From assembly GCA_023382385.1 (NCBI GenBank), contig JAHDVH010000002.1, positions 62,001-126,000 of the forward strand: a stretch of 64,000 nucleotides of DNA, in the 5' to 3' direction. The DNA comes from a bacterium. Its GTDB lineage: Bacteria; Electryoneota; RPQS01. The notes beneath the pieces were generated by a model. That model had not been told where the DNA came from, did not search any database, and saw nothing but the letters and a program-made list of their open reading frames with translations. Shown one piece after another: positions 15,738-25,145 of the stretch (positions are counted from its first letter, which is position 1; each line of letters opens with the position of its first letter). Position numbers and translations under genes: made by a program.

Positions 15738-16541
15738 TTAGAACAGGTAGATCGTGAAGAACAGCAAGATCCAAATCACATCGACAAAGTGCCAATACCA
15801 CGAAGCCGCCGCAAAGCTGAAGTGCCGTTCTGGCGTATAGTGACCCAGTCTTAGGCGGAAACCGACGATGAGCAGCATGATGATTCCCGTGGCAACGTGC
15901 GCGCCATGGAAACCCGTCATGGCAAAGAAGTGAGAGCCGAACATCCCGCTCTGCAGGGTGAACTGGTCATAGGTCTTCAGGAAGCCGTATTCGTGTCCTT
16001 GAAATCCCATGAAGATGATCCCCAGCAGAATCGTGAGTCCGGTCCACGTGCGAGCGGCGGCCTTGCGGCCATGCTTCAACATGTGGTGCGCGATTTCCAT
16101 CGTGACGGACGAACTCATCAGAATCAGCGTGGCAATCGCAGGCAGGGTGGTATCCAGATGCGGCGCCCCGACGGGAGGCCACTCAGGAAAATTGAAGCGA
16201 CTGTAATAGTGATGCGCGAAGAAGGAGCCGAAGATGGCAGCCTCCGAGACGAGGAAGAGCTTCAACCCCATCTTCATCCAGCGGTCATCTTCGAGCACGT
16301 CGGGAAGCTCGGCATTTTCCTGGATCAGCGCCTGCGACCAACCCATCAAACCGGTGACGGTCAGAAGACCGCCAATCACCATGATCGATACGGAGGTCGA
16401 CGCATCCCAGAGCCAGAGCAGGAATCCGAGCACGAGCAAGCCGATTGCCAACGCCAAGAAGATTGGCCAATAGCTCGGCGGCGGCAAGTGAATGTGCTCG
16501 TGTTGGGCGTGATGCCCGTCTTGTGCGGCGGTTGGCTGCAT
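15738..16541 (-). CDS. coxC: cytochrome c oxidase subunit III
   Basis: 267 residues, seven predicted helices. Family hallmarks are MKMGLKLFLVSEAAIFGSFFAHH, SSVTMEIAHHMLKHG, FMGFQGHEY, FFAMTGFHGAHVATGI and the closing SWYWHFVDVIWILLFFTIYLF. The His-rich N-terminal tail (DGHHAQHEHIH) may bind metal. Last gene of the 14-kb operon. Only a weak ribosome site is visible. Confidence 0.95.
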   Translation of the reverse strand: MQPTAAQDGHHAQHEHIHLPPPSYWPIFLALAIGLLVLGFLLWLWDASTSVSIMVIGGLLTVTGLMGWSQALIQENAELPDVLEDDRWMKMGLKLFLVSEAAIFGSFFAHHYYSRFNFPEWPPVGAPHLDTTLPAIATLILMSSSVTMEIAHHMLKHGRKAAARTWTGLTILLGIIFMGFQGHEYGFLKTYDQFTLQSGMFGSHFFAMTGFHGAHVATGIIMLLIVGFRLRLGHYTPERHFSFAAASWYWHFVDVIWILLFFTIYLF

Positions 16542-16567
16542 GCTATACTATTTGCGAGTGAGAGAAA

Positions 16568-16717
16568 TCAATGAAAACCGTAGCGCTGGAAGTTCACGCC
16601 ATAGTGCACCAGATAGATCAAACTGAGCACGGTGACAATGACGACGGAGGTAACAAGCCAGAAGACCAATTTCCTGTTACGGTGTCTGACTTCAGGTGGA
16701 ATCGGCTGCGAGTGCAT
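16568..16717 (-). CDS. 49-residue single-pass membrane protein in the oxidase operon
   Basis: Reading minus from ATG 16717 gives 49 codons ending at TGA 16568. The start overlaps the ctaG stop by one base (TGATG), and GGGAGG lies six bases upstream, so translation is well supported. A basic N-terminus (RHRNRKLVF) leads into one hydrophobic helix (FWLVTSVVIVTVLSLIYLV) and a short tail ending YGFH. By position it corresponds to the small membrane proteins often found between ctaG and subunit III in proteobacterial oxidase operons, or to a subunit IV, but sequence similarity cannot be judged here. Confidence 0.8.
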   Translation of the reverse strand: MHSQPIPPEVRHRNRKLVFWLVTSVVIVTVLSLIYLVHYGVNFQRYGFH

Positions 16718-17310
16718 CACTTGCCTCCCGAGCTTTGCGCAACATTGGGAATCTGACGATTCTTCTCCATCTCTTCGGCATTCTTCTCGAAGATCGTGTA
16801 ATGGAGCGTCACTTGTTCAACCTTTGGATCCATATCGGCACTCAAGACGGAAATGACGGTGAAGGTCTTTTCTTCGCCGGGGGCCATAGTCTGGTCGTCG
16901 AAGCAGAAGCACTTGGTCATCGTGAATTTGGTGGCCGCCTTCTCCGGCAGAATCGAATGCACCGGTCTGAAATGCACGGTGTCCTTCGACATATTCACGA
17001 AGCGATATTCATTTTCGAAGGGCTTGCCGACTTCCACAGTCTGCACTGACTGCTTTGGCTTGAAATAGACGGGCAGCGAGCCGGCCGTGACGCCGGTGTA
17101 GAGCACTTTGCACATGCGGCCCGTATCGGCATATTCCACATCATTCAGCGGCGAAATCGAGAAGCCGATCTTCTGGCAGAACATTCTGAACAGCGGCACC
17201 TGTGCATAGGTGAACCCGAACATGATGATGATGACGGGTATCAACAGCAACAGAGCCATGCGCTTGTTCTTGCGCTTCTGTTCGGGAGTCTTATAGTCTT
17301 GCGATTCCAA
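16717..17310 (-). CDS. ctaG: cytochrome c oxidase assembly protein CtaG/Cox11
   Basis: Copper chaperone that delivers CuB to subunit I. 197 residues: one membrane anchor (MALLLLIPVIIIMFGFTYA), then a periplasmic immunoglobulin-like domain with VPLFRMFCQK (Cys45) and the copper-binding CFCFDDQ motif (Cys134, Cys136). Length and motifs are as in the family. It sits between ctaB and the 49-residue membrane protein. Confidence 0.95.
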   Translation of the reverse strand: MESQDYKTPEQKRKNKRMALLLLIPVIIIMFGFTYAQVPLFRMFCQKIGFSISPLNDVEYADTGRMCKVLYTGVTAGSLPVYFKPKQSVQTVEVGKPFENEYRFVNMSKDTVHFRPVHSILPEKAATKFTMTKCFCFDDQTMAPGEEKTFTVISVLSADMDPKVEQVTLHYTIFEKNAEEMEKNRQIPNVAQSSGGK

Positions 17311-17368
17311 GGGACAATTCCTTCGCAGTCCGAGTCACGGGAGTCCGCGCTTGGTCTGCAGCGGTGCG

Positions 17369-18223
17369 CTATTTGCCGATGGCCACGTCGGCCATAATGA
17401 TGACAAACAGCGCGGTCAAATAGACAATCGAGTATTTGAAGAGACCCCAGGCGTAGTTTTGTTCCTGTCTCTTCAAGAGTTGCCAAGCTTTGTAGACGAA
17501 GACCGCGCCTAAACCAAGGGCAGCGGTCAGATAGAGCAATCCCGCGTGCAGGAGCAGCGAAATCACGACGAGCGCCAGCGTATAGACCATGATCTGGCGG
17601 TGAGTTTCGCGGTCGCCCTTGATGACGGGGAGCATGGGAATCTTCACGCGCGCATAGTCATTTTTCACACACAGCGCGAGTGCCCAGAAGTGCGGCGGAG
17701 TCCAGAAGAAGACAATCAGGAACAGCAGCCACGGAGTAAGCGATACGGAACCGGTCGCGGCGGCCCAAGCGATAATCGGAGCCATCGCTCCGGCGGCACC
17801 GCCGATAACGATATTCAGGTGCGTGCGCGGCTTCAGCCAGAGTGTATAGTAGAAGCTGTAGAAGGCGATCGTGGCAAACGCGGTGAACGCGGCAAGCCAG
17901 TTGAAGAGCAGTCCGAAGAGCAGCACACCGGAAACTCCGCAGGCGATCACGAAATACAGGGCAGGACGCGGCTCCAGCGATCCCGTGGCAAGCGGGCGGC
18001 GATTCTTTGTGCGGCCCATCTTGGCGTCAATGCCGCGCTCAAAATACTGATTCAATCCGTTGGCGCAACCGCCTGTGAGCATCAGGCCCAGCATCACCGC
18101 CCAGAAGCGCCAGTCATTCGCCTTCAGCGACCCTTCAAGCATGAGCGCCGCCGCGCCGGTCAGCAAGACCAGCAGCATGATGGACGGCTTCATCAGGTTT
18201 ACAAAATCGCGAAAACGGGACAT
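17369..18223 (-). CDS. ctaB: protoheme IX farnesyltransferase (heme O synthase)
   Basis: UbiA-superfamily prenyltransferase that adds farnesyl to heme b to give heme O. 284 residues, eight to nine helices. First Asp-rich motif NGLNQYFERGIDAKMGRTKNRRP and second-loop region KNDYARVKIPMLPVIKGDRETHRQI are characteristic. GGAGC five bases before the ATG. With ctaA next to it this gives complete heme A synthesis for the aa3-type oxidase. Confidence 0.96.
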   Translation of the reverse strand: MSRFRDFVNLMKPSIMLLVLLTGAAALMLEGSLKANDWRFWAVMLGLMLTGGCANGLNQYFERGIDAKMGRTKNRRPLATGSLEPRPALYFVIACGVSGVLLFGLLFNWLAAFTAFATIAFYSFYYTLWLKPRTHLNIVIGGAAGAMAPIIAWAAATGSVSLTPWLLFLIVFFWTPPHFWALALCVKNDYARVKIPMLPVIKGDRETHRQIMVYTLALVVISLLLHAGLLYLTAALGLGAVFVYKAWQLLKRQEQNYAWGLFKYSIVYLTALFVIIMADVAIGK

Positions 18224-18277
18224 GTTGCTCCAAGGTTGCGCCGAGCGAGTCTGAGACTGCGTCGGCAGGCATTCGAA

Positions 18278-19345
18278 CTAAACGGCCGGAACAGCTTGCG
18301 TCTTAGGTTCCACAACGTCTTCGGAACGCGGTACGTAAGCAATTTCGTGTGTCACGATAATCAGGACCATGAAGAGCAGGAAGGCAATCGAAAGGTGCAA
18401 CATGGCCATATACGGTGGCACTTTCATCAGCAGATTGCCAATACCGAGCAGAATCTGCAGAACGAGAATTGTGGCGGTTGCCCGCAAGGCGACTCGCCCG
18501 CGCGCTGAGATCGGCTCTTTCATGGCCCGCACGATGAGGTGAATCACGAGACCCGCAACGACAAATGCCCACCAGCGATGAAAGAACTGAATCAGAATCT
18601 GGTTCTGCCAAAGATTGGCAATTGCAGGGGAATACCACTCGCCCCATAACACGGACATCGGCGGCACCCAGTGGTCACCGACCTTGGGCCACGTGTTCAT
18701 CATCAGTCCGGCACCCGTTCCGGCGACCAATCCACCCGAGACTATCTGAATAAGCGTCGCACCGATAGCTTCCTTGCCGAAGCGCTGCAACTTGCGGGCG
18801 TTGGGCCTTAAGGGGTCACCCCACCGCGAGAGCTTCAGAGCTTGCCAGAACAGCAGCGCGAAGATGATATAGGCCGTGCCCAAATGCAGGGACAAAACGG
18901 CTGCCGCCAAATCGAGCTTGACAACCATTCCTCCCAGCACGGCTTGAAAGATGACGAGCGCCGCGCCGACCAGCAACGGTTTCTTAGTCACCGCCCAGAT
19001 TTCCGGTTCTTTGCGCGCACGCAGGATAATCGCTAAGTAGACGATACCCACCAGCGCGGCGAGAAAGCGGTGGAAATACTCAATGGCAAATTGCATCTCA
19101 AACGTCGAGAGCGACATGCCGTCGGTCAATGCGGGGTAAGCCTGCTTGTAGTCGTCAAAGACCTTCTGCCATCCGCTGTCAGAGAACGGCGGCAGTAAAC
19201 TGCCGTTAATCAGCGGCCAATCAGGGATTGAAAGGCCAGACCCCGAAATGCGGACAAACCCTCCCCACAGCATCAGCACAGTGATGAGCATGGAGAGGAG
19301 CAGCAGCCATGAGGCCAATCTGCGTGCGGGAGATATACCTGTCAT
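18278..19345 (-). CDS. ctaA: heme A synthase CtaA/Cox15
   Basis: Oxidises the C8 methyl of heme O to a formyl group. 355 residues, eight helices in two repeats. Heme-ligand histidines lie in EYFHRFLAALVG and HLGTAYIIFALLFWQ and, in the second half, FFHRWWAFVVAGLVIHL and MLHLSIAFLLF. WGGFVRISGSGLSIPDWPLINGS is the conserved first-loop signature. Separated by 115 bp from coxA; that gap has a GC-rich palindrome but no gene. Confidence 0.95.
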   Translation of the reverse strand: MTGISPARRLASWLLLLSMLITVLMLWGGFVRISGSGLSIPDWPLINGSLLPPFSDSGWQKVFDDYKQAYPALTDGMSLSTFEMQFAIEYFHRFLAALVGIVYLAIILRARKEPEIWAVTKKPLLVGAALVIFQAVLGGMVVKLDLAAAVLSLHLGTAYIIFALLFWQALKLSRWGDPLRPNARKLQRFGKEAIGATLIQIVSGGLVAGTGAGLMMNTWPKVGDHWVPPMSVLWGEWYSPAIANLWQNQILIQFFHRWWAFVVAGLVIHLIVRAMKEPISARGRVALRATATILVLQILLGIGNLLMKVPPYMAMLHLSIAFLLFMVLIIVTHEIAYVPRSEDVVEPKTQAVPAV

Positions 19346-19460
19346 GATAAGGTTCCAGTTCCGGCGGATAAACTGTTATCGGCCGCGGCCGCGCAGTAGT
19401 GCACGACCATTCAGGAATAACCAGCTTTGAAGCTGTGTCTTGTAATGAGTATAACTTAGA

Positions 19461-21029
19461 TTACGAGACGACGGGAATCGTCTTAAAGTTTTCTTTCGGC
19501 GGCGGCGAGGACGTCTTCCATTCGAGACTGTCCTGAATATCGTTTGCATCCCAAGCGTCGTCGCTTGCGGTCACGGGTTGACGCTGCGCTTGAATAATGC
19601 TCCAAACAAACAGCACACCTCCGACGAGCATGAAGAGATATCCGAACGACATGAACTTGTTGAGTCCTTCAAACTCGGGGCGATAGACATAGGTGCGGCG
19701 GGCCATACCCTGCATCCCGACCCAGTGCATCATGAAGAAGGTCATGGACATGCCGATATACATTAGCCAGAAGACCACGTTGCCCAATTTTTCGGAGAGA
19801 AACTTTCCGGTCATCTTGGGGAACCAGAAGTAGGTGGCCGCAAGCAGCGACATCACGGAGCCGCCGAACAAGACGTAGTGAATATGTCCGACGACGAAGT
19901 AGGAATCATGCAGCTGAATATCGACGGGCACGTTGCCAAGCCAGACACCGCCGATTCCGCCGAACACGAACAACGAAATCATCCCCAGTGCGAATTTCAT
20001 CGCGGCCGTGAAGCGCAGCGTGCCGCCCCACATCGTGGCTAACCACGAGAAGACTTTGACACCGGTGGGGACGGCGATCAGCATGGTCATGAACGCGAAG
20101 AACGCACGAACCCACGGGGACAGACCGGTCGTGAACATATGATGCGCCCAGACCATAAAGCCAAGGATACCAATGGCGGCAATCGCGTAAACCATCCCCG
20201 TGTATCCAAAGACGCGTTTTTTGGAAAACGCCGCCACGATATGACTGATTGCCCCGAAACCGGGAACGATCATGATGTAAACAGCAGGATGCGAATAGAA
20301 CCAGAAGAGATGCTGATAGAGCACCGGGTCGCCGCCTTCAGACGGACGGAAAAAGCCCGTTCCGAAGTGCCGGTCGAGCAGCACCATTGTTACTGCGCCC
20401 GCGAGCACCGGCGTACCGACGAGAATCATGAAGGCGTTGGTCAGCCACGCCCACACATAGAGCGGCATCTTCATCATGCTCATGCCGGGAGCGCGCATGT
20501 TGAAAATCGTAACGATGAAATTGATCGCGCCGAGGATGGATGATGCGCCGGTCAAGTGCACGACCAGGATCCACATATCGACCCCGGGCGTTCCGCTATA
20601 TTGCGCGGACGTGAGCGGTTGATAACTCGTCCATCCGCCGCCGGCGGCTCCGCCCTCGACAAAGAAACTGGCAATCGCGATCAGTGCGGCAGGAATCAAC
20701 AGCCAGAATGAGAAGGCGTTGAGCTTGGGGAAGGCCATATCGCGCGCGCCGATCATGATGGGCACAAGGTAGTTGCCGAAACCTGCCATCGCAGGAATCA
20801 CGACAAAGAAGATCATAATCGTGGCGTGCATCGTGACGAACTGGTTGTAGAGTTCAGGGGAAACCAGTCCGCCCGAGCTTTCCCAGAGCTGCGCGCGAAT
20901 CATTCCGGCAAGGAATCCGCCGATGATGCCCATGACCAGCGCGTAGACGAGATACATGATCCCGATCTCTTTGTGGTCGGTGGAGGACATATAGCGCAGC
21001 AGCCAATGCTTCTGAGCGGTCTCAGCCAT
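19461..21029 (-). CDS. coxA: cytochrome c oxidase subunit I, A2 (YS) type
   Basis: Catalytic heme a/a3-CuB subunit, 522 residues, twelve helices. Low-spin heme ligand in MHATIMIFFVVIPAM, CuB/Tyr helix FWFYSHPAVYIMIVPGFG, K-channel region and HDSYFVVGHIHYVL all present. Helix VI reads YSHPAVY instead of GHPEVY: the D-channel Glu is missing and a Tyr-Ser pair takes its place, defining the A2 family known from Rhodothermus caa3. ATG at 21029 is preceded by GAGG and overlaps coxB by 8 bp; a longer frame from 21047 is unlikely. Confidence 0.97.
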   Translation of the reverse strand: MAETAQKHWLLRYMSSTDHKEIGIMYLVYALVMGIIGGFLAGMIRAQLWESSGGLVSPELYNQFVTMHATIMIFFVVIPAMAGFGNYLVPIMIGARDMAFPKLNAFSFWLLIPAALIAIASFFVEGGAAGGGWTSYQPLTSAQYSGTPGVDMWILVVHLTGASSILGAINFIVTIFNMRAPGMSMMKMPLYVWAWLTNAFMILVGTPVLAGAVTMVLLDRHFGTGFFRPSEGGDPVLYQHLFWFYSHPAVYIMIVPGFGAISHIVAAFSKKRVFGYTGMVYAIAAIGILGFMVWAHHMFTTGLSPWVRAFFAFMTMLIAVPTGVKVFSWLATMWGGTLRFTAAMKFALGMISLFVFGGIGGVWLGNVPVDIQLHDSYFVVGHIHYVLFGGSVMSLLAATYFWFPKMTGKFLSEKLGNVVFWLMYIGMSMTFFMMHWVGMQGMARRTYVYRPEFEGLNKFMSFGYLFMLVGGVLFVWSIIQAQRQPVTASDDAWDANDIQDSLEWKTSSPPPKENFKTIPVVS

Positions 21030-21795
21030 TGACCACCTCGCTTTCAATTATCGACGGGATCATCGCACTATGAGTGCCATCGGCATCCGGAGTGCCGCTC
21101 GTGCCGGTCTTCTTTGCTTCAAGCCAAGCATCAAACTCGGCATCACTTACCACTTCCACATCAATCCACATTTCTCCATGCAGCGGGCCGCAGAGTTCGG
21201 CGCACTGTCCTTTGTATTTTCCTTTGGGAGCCTTGAACCAGGCATGCGTGATGCGTCCCGGGTTGGCATCCTGCTTCACACCGAAACTCGGCACCCACCA
21301 TGAGTGAATCACGTCCACGCTGGTCAGGTTCAGCGTGATGACCTTGTCGGCCGGCACAACGAGCGGCTCGTTGGCATAGCCGATGTCGTAGCGCGGAAGA
21401 CGATATTCCCAGAAGAACTGGTGGCCGATTACTTCAACAACGAGGTCGGATTTTGGAGGAACTTCAATCTTCTTCAATGTGCTGTAAGCCGGAATGGAGA
21501 TTGCGATCAGCGTCAGCACAGGGATAACCGTCCAGAGGATTTCCAACTTGAGATTGTCGTGGAATGTGGCCGGTTTGTGTCCGCGCTTTGCATTGAACTT
21601 CCAGATCGCGTAGACCAGCAGCACCTGCGGCAGGAGCAGGAACGGCAGAGTCAGACCCAGCATGATGTTGAACGTGTCGCGCACTTCCTGAGCCACGGGC
21701 GTGACGGGATCGAAGATCCACGAAGTCACAGGATCCGCGAACGCGGCGGCCGGAAGAAGCGCGAGTGCCAACCAATGAAGAGACGTTTTGGACAT
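21022..21795 (-). CDS. coxB: cytochrome c oxidase subunit II
   Basis: 257 residues from ATG 21795, where a clear signal peptide begins (LHWLALALLPAAAFA); a longer frame from 21912 would overlap the cytochrome gene. Two helices, then the cupredoxin domain with IGHQFFWEYRLPRYD, DVIHSWWVPSFGVKQDANPGR and the CuA motif GQCAELCGPLHGEMWI. There is no C-terminal cytochrome c domain, unlike caa3 enzymes; the separate diheme cytochrome encoded just before it may fill that role. No good Shine-Dalgarno. Confidence 0.95.
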   Translation of the reverse strand: MSKTSLHWLALALLPAAAFADPVTSWIFDPVTPVAQEVRDTFNIMLGLTLPFLLLPQVLLVYAIWKFNAKRGHKPATFHDNLKLEILWTVIPVLTLIAISIPAYSTLKKIEVPPKSDLVVEVIGHQFFWEYRLPRYDIGYANEPLVVPADKVITLNLTSVDVIHSWWVPSFGVKQDANPGRITHAWFKAPKGKYKGQCAELCGPLHGEMWIDVEVVSDAEFDAWLEAKKTGTSGTPDADGTHSAMIPSIIESEVVNG

Positions 21796-21859
21796 CAGGA
21801 AGGATTGCCCTATAGTGAATTTGAAAATTCGAAACAGAGGAGCCGCCACGGCTCGAAGT

Positions 21860-22798
21860 TCAATTTGACGAAAGCCTCTGAATGAACGCGTAGAGTTGGT
21901 CCAGTTGGGCACGCGTCAAAGTCCCGAACCCGGGATGAATCCGGCCGGGCCGTCCGTTGAGAACGATGTCATCAAATCTTGCGCGATTGGACAGCCACGG
22001 TGCGCCGGTTGCGTAGAGCGGCGCGGTCTGACCATAGCGATACGGGTTCACCGAAACGATTACATTGCTCATGCCTTCGCCGCGCTGACCGTGGCAGGAC
22101 GCACAACGGTTCAAATACAGTTGCGCACCTGCGTCGTTTGGATCAAACGTGTGCGGCCGATTGTCTGCCGGGGTGTAGCCGGACTTTTTGATCTGCTGCA
22201 TGGCCAGCGCAATCGGGATGCGGCCCTCATTGGACTCGCCGCCTTGCTCCGCTGTGGCCGTTCCCGCATCACCTGCTGCACCTGCGGGTGCTTCCGGAAG
22301 CTTTGCCAGGACCGCGTCATCAGTCGGAGCTGGATTGGGAATCAACGTTCGGACATAGTGCACCATCGCCCAGACGTCGCGCGCCGGCAGCAGCGAGAAG
22401 CTCGGCATCGAGGTTCCCGGCGAACCCTTCATGAGGGTATTGTAGATGGCCGCGACATCGGTACCATACTTGAACTGCTCAGTCTTATAATTACGCGCAG
22501 GCGGATTCAAACCTGCTGAGCGCGGACCATCCCCCTGGCCATCGTTGCCGTGACAGGACGCGCAGTTAATTTGATAGAGCATTTTGCCGTCGGCAGAAAG
22601 TCCGGTTTCCTGGGCCAGCGCGCGGTGATTCACAACCTTGGAAGCAGGGACTGCCTTGACGGGCGGGGGGAGCGATGCGCCGATCTGCTCCCCGGTGCTG
22701 AACTGCCACTTGAAAATCACGACAATCAGAATGATGCCGAAGATCGTGACTGGCACGTACAGAAAGAGACTGCTGTTCTTGGGGCTAACGTCGCTCAT
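21860..22798 (-). CDS. membrane-anchored diheme cytochrome c
   Basis: 312 residues. An N-terminal helix (LFLYVPVTIFGIILIVVIF) anchors two cytochrome c domains, each with CxxCH: NCASCHGNDGQGDGPRSAGL and RCASCHGQRGEGMSN, with Met ligand regions SPGTSMPSF and GRIHPGFGTL (Met not obvious in the second). The linker between them is Ala/Gly-rich. Placed exactly between actF and coxB (start abuts the actF stop), it is the natural electron bridge from ACIII to CuA. Confidence 0.88.
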   Translation of the reverse strand: MSDVSPKNSSLFLYVPVTIFGIILIVVIFKWQFSTGEQIGASLPPPVKAVPASKVVNHRALAQETGLSADGKMLYQINCASCHGNDGQGDGPRSAGLNPPARNYKTEQFKYGTDVAAIYNTLMKGSPGTSMPSFSLLPARDVWAMVHYVRTLIPNPAPTDDAVLAKLPEAPAGAAGDAGTATAEQGGESNEGRIPIALAMQQIKKSGYTPADNRPHTFDPNDAGAQLYLNRCASCHGQRGEGMSNVIVSVNPYRYGQTAPLYATGAPWLSNRARFDDIVLNGRPGRIHPGFGTLTRAQLDQLYAFIQRLSSN

Positions 22799-24004
22799 TT
22801 ACTCCCAGAACCTCCAGTTTGCGCTGGCTAAGACGTGCGGATCGCCGACCGGAATCAGCGAATGCCTGCTCATCCAACGGGACACGAAAAATCCGAATAA
22901 TCCGGTGAACATGGCGAGCGTGCCGAGTTCAATCCAAGCAATCGGAACAAACGATGAGTGGTGAGTGGGCACAGAGATCCAGTAGATGTCGAGGAATTGC
23001 CCGATAAGCACGCCCCAGCAAACGACCATCAGCCACAAATCATGTTTCTTCTGCCCTTGGCCGAGCAGGCCGAAGAACGGCAGCACGAACTTGAAGAACC
23101 AAGTCGCGTAGGCCACTTCGAGCCAGCCGCCCTCAGAACGCTTCAGATAGAAGAAGGTTTCTTCCGGCAGATTGGCATACCAGATGAGCATGAATTGCGA
23201 GAAGCCGACGTAGCACATGAAAATCGTGAAGGCAAACATCAGTCCGGAGATGTCCTTGACATGGGACGGCGTGGCGACATCCTTCAACTGACCGTTTTTC
23301 AGTTTGACAAAGACGATAATCATCAGCGCGAGCGTGCTTTGGAAAATGCCCGCGAAAGTGTAGACCGTGAACATGGTCGAGAACCACTTTGGCTCCATGC
23401 TCATCAGCAAGTCATAGCTGAAGAAGGCGAACGTCGGCGCAAACAGGATAACGGCCACGATTGCGAACTTGGTGGCCTTCGGAGACAGGTCGTGATTTCC
23501 GCCGGCGTCCTGCGCAATGGAGTAATTGATGAATTTCCGCGCGACGAAAATCCAAATCAGGAAGAACAGTATATTGCGTCCGGCAACCATGTCAAAGCTC
23601 AGCCAGCGCATTTTCGCTGAACTGTGTATGTTGTGGTCATGCCCCATCCAGCTGTAAATACTGGCACCTTCCATGTACATACCGACGAGCATGATCAGGA
23701 ACAGCACGAACGCGACGGGCAGAAACGACATAAACGCCTCGGCAAGGCGGCGCGGAATAATCGCCCATCTGGCATTGACGGCGCGATTGATGGCGATAAA
23801 CATATAGCCGCCGAGCGAGAAGCCGGTAAAGATAAAGACGGCATTAAAGTAATTCTGCCAGGCGCGCGTGGAATCCACTGCCAGTCCTCCGAGGAACGCA
23901 AGCGCTCCCAGCGCGATTAAGCCGATGAACAACGAGTTCAAAGACTTCGGAAGACTCAGTGGTCCCGGATTCTCAATATGTGTTACTGTTGCGTGAAGAG
24001 ACAC
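22799..24004 (-). CDS. actF: alternative complex III subunit ActF (NrfD-like membrane protein)
   Basis: 401 residues with about ten helices, a PsrC/NrfD-type quinol-site subunit paralogous to ActC. Recognisable are LALGALAFLGGLAVDSTRAWQNYF, GYMFIAINRAVNARW, WLSFDMVAGRNILFFLIW and VYTFAGIFQSTLALMIIVFVKLKNG. Lies 15 bp after actE and abuts the cytochrome gene. Assignment rests on fold pattern plus the complete act gene order. Confidence 0.92.
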   Translation of the reverse strand: MSLHATVTHIENPGPLSLPKSLNSLFIGLIALGALAFLGGLAVDSTRAWQNYFNAVFIFTGFSLGGYMFIAINRAVNARWAIIPRRLAEAFMSFLPVAFVLFLIMLVGMYMEGASIYSWMGHDHNIHSSAKMRWLSFDMVAGRNILFFLIWIFVARKFINYSIAQDAGGNHDLSPKATKFAIVAVILFAPTFAFFSYDLLMSMEPKWFSTMFTVYTFAGIFQSTLALMIIVFVKLKNGQLKDVATPSHVKDISGLMFAFTIFMCYVGFSQFMLIWYANLPEETFFYLKRSEGGWLEVAYATWFFKFVLPFFGLLGQGQKKHDLWLMVVCWGVLIGQFLDIYWISVPTHHSSFVPIAWIELGTLAMFTGLFGFFVSRWMSRHSLIPVGDPHVLASANWRFWE

Positions 24005-24019
24005 TTTTATTTGCTCTCC

Positions 24020-24649
24020 TTATCGCTTCGGCCAGAGCACGGGTTTTGCCGTGTCTGGCGCGTCATCTTCAAAACTGAAATTGCCTGTGGCCATAGCCAG
24101 ACTGTCCTGCGGCAGCGGATGTGCGGCGCGCTGCAAAGCGCGGATGTAGTGAATGATAGCCCAGCGCTTATCCGAAGGCACCTGCTGCTTGTAGCTTGGC
24201 ATCAGCCCCTGACCCATCATAATAGTGTGATAGATGCGGCCATCGGGCCATGCAAGCAGTTTCTCCGACAACAGTGATGGGGGCATGGTGAACTTCGGAA
24301 CGATGTAGCCCTTGCCGTCGCCGGTTACTCCATGACACACAACACAGTAAGTATTGTAGTATTTGCGCCCGGCCTGCAGCACATCTTCTGTCGGAGTCAA
24401 GGGATTCGCCAGGGCATTCGCCGCGCTCGTGTCCAACAGTCCAATCGTATACGGTTCAAAATTAACGGGCACGGTTCCCGCAGGCGGCACTTTCATCCCC
24501 ACTCCATTCGGCGAATGCGGGTCGAACTCCTGTGCTTTCAGCGAGGCCTGTCGGTACATATCAGGCATGTATTCGAGATTCGGGAAGCTCTTCTTGCCGC
24601 AGGAAATCATCAGGAACGCCGCGAGGAGCAGCGCAACATGTTTAGACAT
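24020..24649 (-). CDS. actE: alternative complex III subunit ActE (monoheme cytochrome c lipoprotein)
   Basis: 209 residues. Lipoprotein signal with lipobox LMISC (Cys17), then one cytochrome c domain with YCVVCHGVTGDGKGY and a Met-rich MGQGLMPSY axial-ligand region. Overlaps actD by 8 bp. Accepts electrons from the ActA/ActB cofactors and passes them toward the oxidase. Confidence 0.93.
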   Translation of the reverse strand: MSKHVALLLAAFLMISCGKKSFPNLEYMPDMYRQASLKAQEFDPHSPNGVGMKVPPAGTVPVNFEPYTIGLLDTSAANALANPLTPTEDVLQAGRKYYNTYCVVCHGVTGDGKGYIVPKFTMPPSLLSEKLLAWPDGRIYHTIMMGQGLMPSYKQQVPSDKRWAIIHYIRALQRAAHPLPQDSLAMATGNFSFEDDAPDTAKPVLWPKR

Positions 24650-25145
24650 GCTTCACCTCCTCGGCTCCGTGCGTCTTCAGATAGTTCTCCACGTCGGCGG
24701 CATTGACTCCATCAAGCGGAATCACAAGACCGAACTTGTTATCGGTGAAGCGCTCGTCATGTACCACCGGTTTCGTCGTCGGCAGCTTGCAGGCGGCCCA
24801 CATGGCAATAAACGTCGAAATACCGCCTATCAAGACACCACATTCAAACATGATTGGAAAGAAGGCGGGCCAAGCGTTAAAAGGCTTGCCTCCGATGTTC
24901 ATGGGCCACTCCACGACGTGCACCCAATACTGAAGCGAAAAACCCAAAATCGCTCCGGTCAGACCCATGCCGAGCGTCACCCACGGCACCCACGACTTGC
25001 CGATGCCAAGCGCCTTTTCGAGGCCGTGAATGGGATACGGTGTCAGCGCGTCCAGCCGTTTCCAGCCCTTCTGCCGCGCACCGTCCGCAGCATGCAACAA
25101 CACATCGGGATCGGAATAGACTCCGATTAGAGCGCGATCAGCCAT
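24642..25145 (-). CDS. actD: alternative complex III subunit ActD (DUF3341)
   Basis: 167 residues, two membrane helices ([21 protein letters not shown] and [23 protein letters not shown]) separated by the short loop with [10 protein letters not shown], and N-terminal cytoplasmic [13 protein letters not shown]. This is the DUF3341 pattern found only with ACIII. Overlaps both neighbours by 8 bp. Confidence 0.95.
   Translation of the reverse strand: MADRALIGVYSDPDVLLHAADGARQKGWKRLDALTPYPIHGLEKALGIGKSWVPWVTLGMGLTGAILGFSLQYWVHVVEWPMNIGGKPFNAWPAFFPIMFECGVLIGGISTFIAMWAACKLPTTKPVVHDERFTDNKFGLVIPLDGVNAADVENYLKTHGAEEVKHV

Noticed and set aside
17546-18508. 320-codon plus-strand frame
   Set aside because: Shadow of ctaB/ctaA on the opposite strand; composition is Gln/Arg/His-rich antisense of membrane helices.
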